NCBI RefSeq assembly: GCF_040409955.1
Contig: NZ_CP123384.1
Coordinates: forward strand, 1,738,501 to 1,802,500
Length of the DNA: 64,000 bases
From: Salipiger sp. H15
GTDB lineage: Bacteria; Pseudomonadota; Alphaproteobacteria; Rhodobacterales; Rhodobacteraceae
Direction: 5' to 3'
Shown here: positions 62,979-64,000 of the stretch, piece by piece
Numbering within the stretch: position 1 is the first letter of the stretch
How the letters are laid out: each line of letters opens with the position of its first letter
Translations under genes and position numbers: made by a program
The notes under the pieces: generated by a model
Database searches by the model: none
The model's input: only the letters and a program-made list of their open reading frames with translations
Told to the model about the DNA's origin: nothing

Positions 62979-63785
62979 TCAGTCCTCCAGCGTGCGACGG
63001 ATGTTCTCGATCTCGACCTGGTCGATCTCGTCCGCGGGCGAATGGTGTTCGGGAGCCTTGTTCCAGTCGGCGATGAGGTTCGACAGCGCCTGCAGGGCCA
63101 CGAGGCCGATGATGATGATGAGCCCGATCTTCAGCGTCGCCGGCAGGGGCGGATCCCAGGCGGTGCCGAAGGTCTCCATGCGGCCGAGCTTCTGCATCGC
63201 CTCGGTGTAGCCACCCCAGAGCAGGCAGATGAAGAACACCCAGATCAGCGAGACAGAGATCACGTCGGACAGTTTCTGCGCCCAGCGGGGGAACATGTCG
63301 TAGATGATGTAGATGCGGATGTGGCTGCGCTGCTGCATGGCGTAGAGCCCGGCGAGCAGGAACACGAAGGACGCGATCCAGAGCGACAGCTCGTTGGCCC
63401 AGAGCGTGGGCTTTTCGAAGACGTAGCGCGCCACGACCTCGTAGAACATGACGATGACGATCGCGACGATGCCGATCATCGACAGGCGCGAGAGCACCAG
63501 GGACAGGATGTCGAGCGGCCCGGTGGGCTCGATCTCGATCGAGCCGCGGCGGTCGGACAGGATGAGCGAGCCGAAGATCAGGGCGGCGAAGAGCAGCCAC
63601 AGCATCACCGACACCAGCGGCCGTCCCTCGGGACGCAGCATCTCGAACATGCCGATCGGTTCGGACGAGACGAACTGCGTAAGCACGAGCCAGGCGAACA
63701 TCGCCAGCGCCAGGCCGGTGCTGATCAGAGCCAGCAGCCGGACCGGACCGCGCGCTGCGCCGAGCCAGAGGCTTTCATTGGACAT
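62979..63785 (-). CDS. dctQ: TRAP transporter small permease (DctQ)
   Basis: A 268-residue membrane protein, longer than most DctQ proteins (about 170-200). An N-terminal extension with two helices (LLALISTGLALAMFAWLVL, VSVMLWLLFAALIFGSLIL) precedes the usual four-helix DctQ core, which includes VARYVFEKPTLWANELSLW. The core motif with Trp-Ala-Asn-Glu is typical. It pairs with the longer DctM in this operon. Confidence 0.88.
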   Translation of the reverse strand: MSNESLWLGAARGPVRLLALISTGLALAMFAWLVLTQFVSSEPIGMFEMLRPEGRPLVSVMLWLLFAALIFGSLILSDRRGSIEIEPTGPLDILSLVLSRLSMIGIVAIVIVMFYEVVARYVFEKPTLWANELSLWIASFVFLLAGLYAMQQRSHIRIYIIYDMFPRWAQKLSDVISVSLIWVFFICLLWGGYTEAMQKLGRMETFGTAWDPPLPATLKIGLIIIIGLVALQALSNLIADWNKAPEHHSPADEIDQVEIENIRRTLED

Positions 63786-63828
63786 GGGTCAACCCTTTCG
63801 GAGGAGTCACAGGGTTCGTGAGAAAAGA

Positions 63829-63856
63829 GCGGCGGGCCCGGACTTGGGCCCGCCGC
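63829..63856 (-). terminator. Intra-operon hairpin after the TRAP binding-protein gene
   Basis: GCGGCGGGCCC (63829-63839) and GGGCCCGCCGC (63846-63856), an 11-bp stem with a 6-nt loop; the minus strand continues TCTTTTCT. As in the ABC operon, it should raise binding-protein over permease expression. Confidence 0.75.
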
Positions 63857-63887
63857 ATGGCCTTTTCAGGTCAGACGCGGGCGCGCC

Positions 63888-64000
63888 TTATTCCGAGCTC
63901 AGCAGGCCGAGCTGGCCGAGGTAGGCCTTGTGGCTCTCGACGAGCGCCTTGGCTTCCGGCGATTTCTCGGCCCAGACATCCCAGGCGGCCTGCGCCGCCT
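63888..64000 (-). CDS. dctP: TRAP transporter substrate-binding protein (DctP), C-terminal fragment
   Basis: The last 37 codons of a gene cut by the right edge. The tail reads AAQAAWDVWAEKSPEAKALV, then ESHKAYLGQLGLLSSE and a TAA stop at 63888-63890, typical of the C-terminal helix of DctP periplasmic binding proteins. It is followed by a hairpin and dctQ, as in other TRAP operons. Confidence 0.85.
   Translation of the reverse strand, partial: AAQAAWDVWAEKSPEAKALVESHKAYLGQLGLLSSE

Overview
The window is GC-rich chromosomal DNA from an alphaproteobacterium, almost certainly a Roseobacter-group member of the Rhodobacteraceae. The evidence is a PhaR-type polyhydroxyalkanoate regulator, TRAP and ABC uptake systems, a dense set of sugar-acid catabolic genes, and housekeeping proteins (CTP synthase, SecG, UvrC, YchF, TrpA, type 2 ArgC) typical of that group. 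The species cannot be named from the sequence alone. I saw no tRNA, rRNA, CRISPR array, insertion sequence, phage gene or convincing pseudogene. Coding density is high, and most intergenic gaps hold hairpin terminators.

Layout. 1-2.8 kb: a Gfo/Idh/MocA oxidoreductase, phaR and a DMT exporter. 2.8-12.5 kb (minus strand): a DegT-type aminotransferase, a polyamine-type gamma-glutamylation module (oxidase, two PuuA-like glutamine synthetases, a class I amidotransferase) and a complete polar-amino-acid ABC transporter. 12.6-20.1 kb: two TerB-like proteins, rlmJ, an acyltransferase, pyrG, secG, a DMT exporter and thiamine pyrophosphokinase. 20.3-25.5 kb: an unfamiliar 767-residue acidic protein, an S49 protease, a 59-residue zinc-ribbon membrane protein, a Na+/Ca2+ exchanger and a pteridine-reductase-like SDR. 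25.8-36.8 kb: uvrC, argC, ychF, a MATE pump, a NicO/DUF1007 metal pair, DUF2461, PPK2, an epimerase-type SDR and trpA.

37.0-64 kb is an accessory catabolic region for acid sugars. It starts with a four-gene tetronate operon (ltnD-otnK-otnC-otnI) plus a D-2-hydroxyacid dehydrogenase. A minus-strand pentonate-type cluster follows (MFS, 2-keto-3-deoxy-sugar kinase, FAH-family protein, FAD-linked oxidase, DapA-family 2-keto-3-deoxyacid dehydratase, LysE). It is divergent from a sugar-alcohol/acid SDR and a beta-hydroxyacid dehydrogenase. Next come a LacI repressor divergent from a PhyH dioxygenase, the AzlCD exporter, a XylD-type dehydratase, another SDR and a nucleotide-sugar epimerase. After an EmrE-type pump and a third DMT exporter, a minus-strand hexarate-type operon runs off the right edge (TRAP transporter, UxaA-family dehydratase, beta-hydroxyacid dehydrogenase).

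Regulatory logic. The same 10-bp palindrome TGGTATACCA lies ahead of the tetronate operon, in the LysE/SDR divergent region and ahead of the xylonate-type dehydratase. This suggests one GntR/FCD-type regulator, encoded outside the window, controls all three units. Two TGGTATCGATACCA operators sit between the LacI gene and the PhyH gene. Two families of intergenic elements recur: a GC hairpin joined to a purine-rich box, and paired TTCGAA-centred hairpins just after stop codons. No single spectacular new system is evident. The most interesting items are the acidic protein, the shared operator regulon, the LacI/PhyH unit and the two repeat families.
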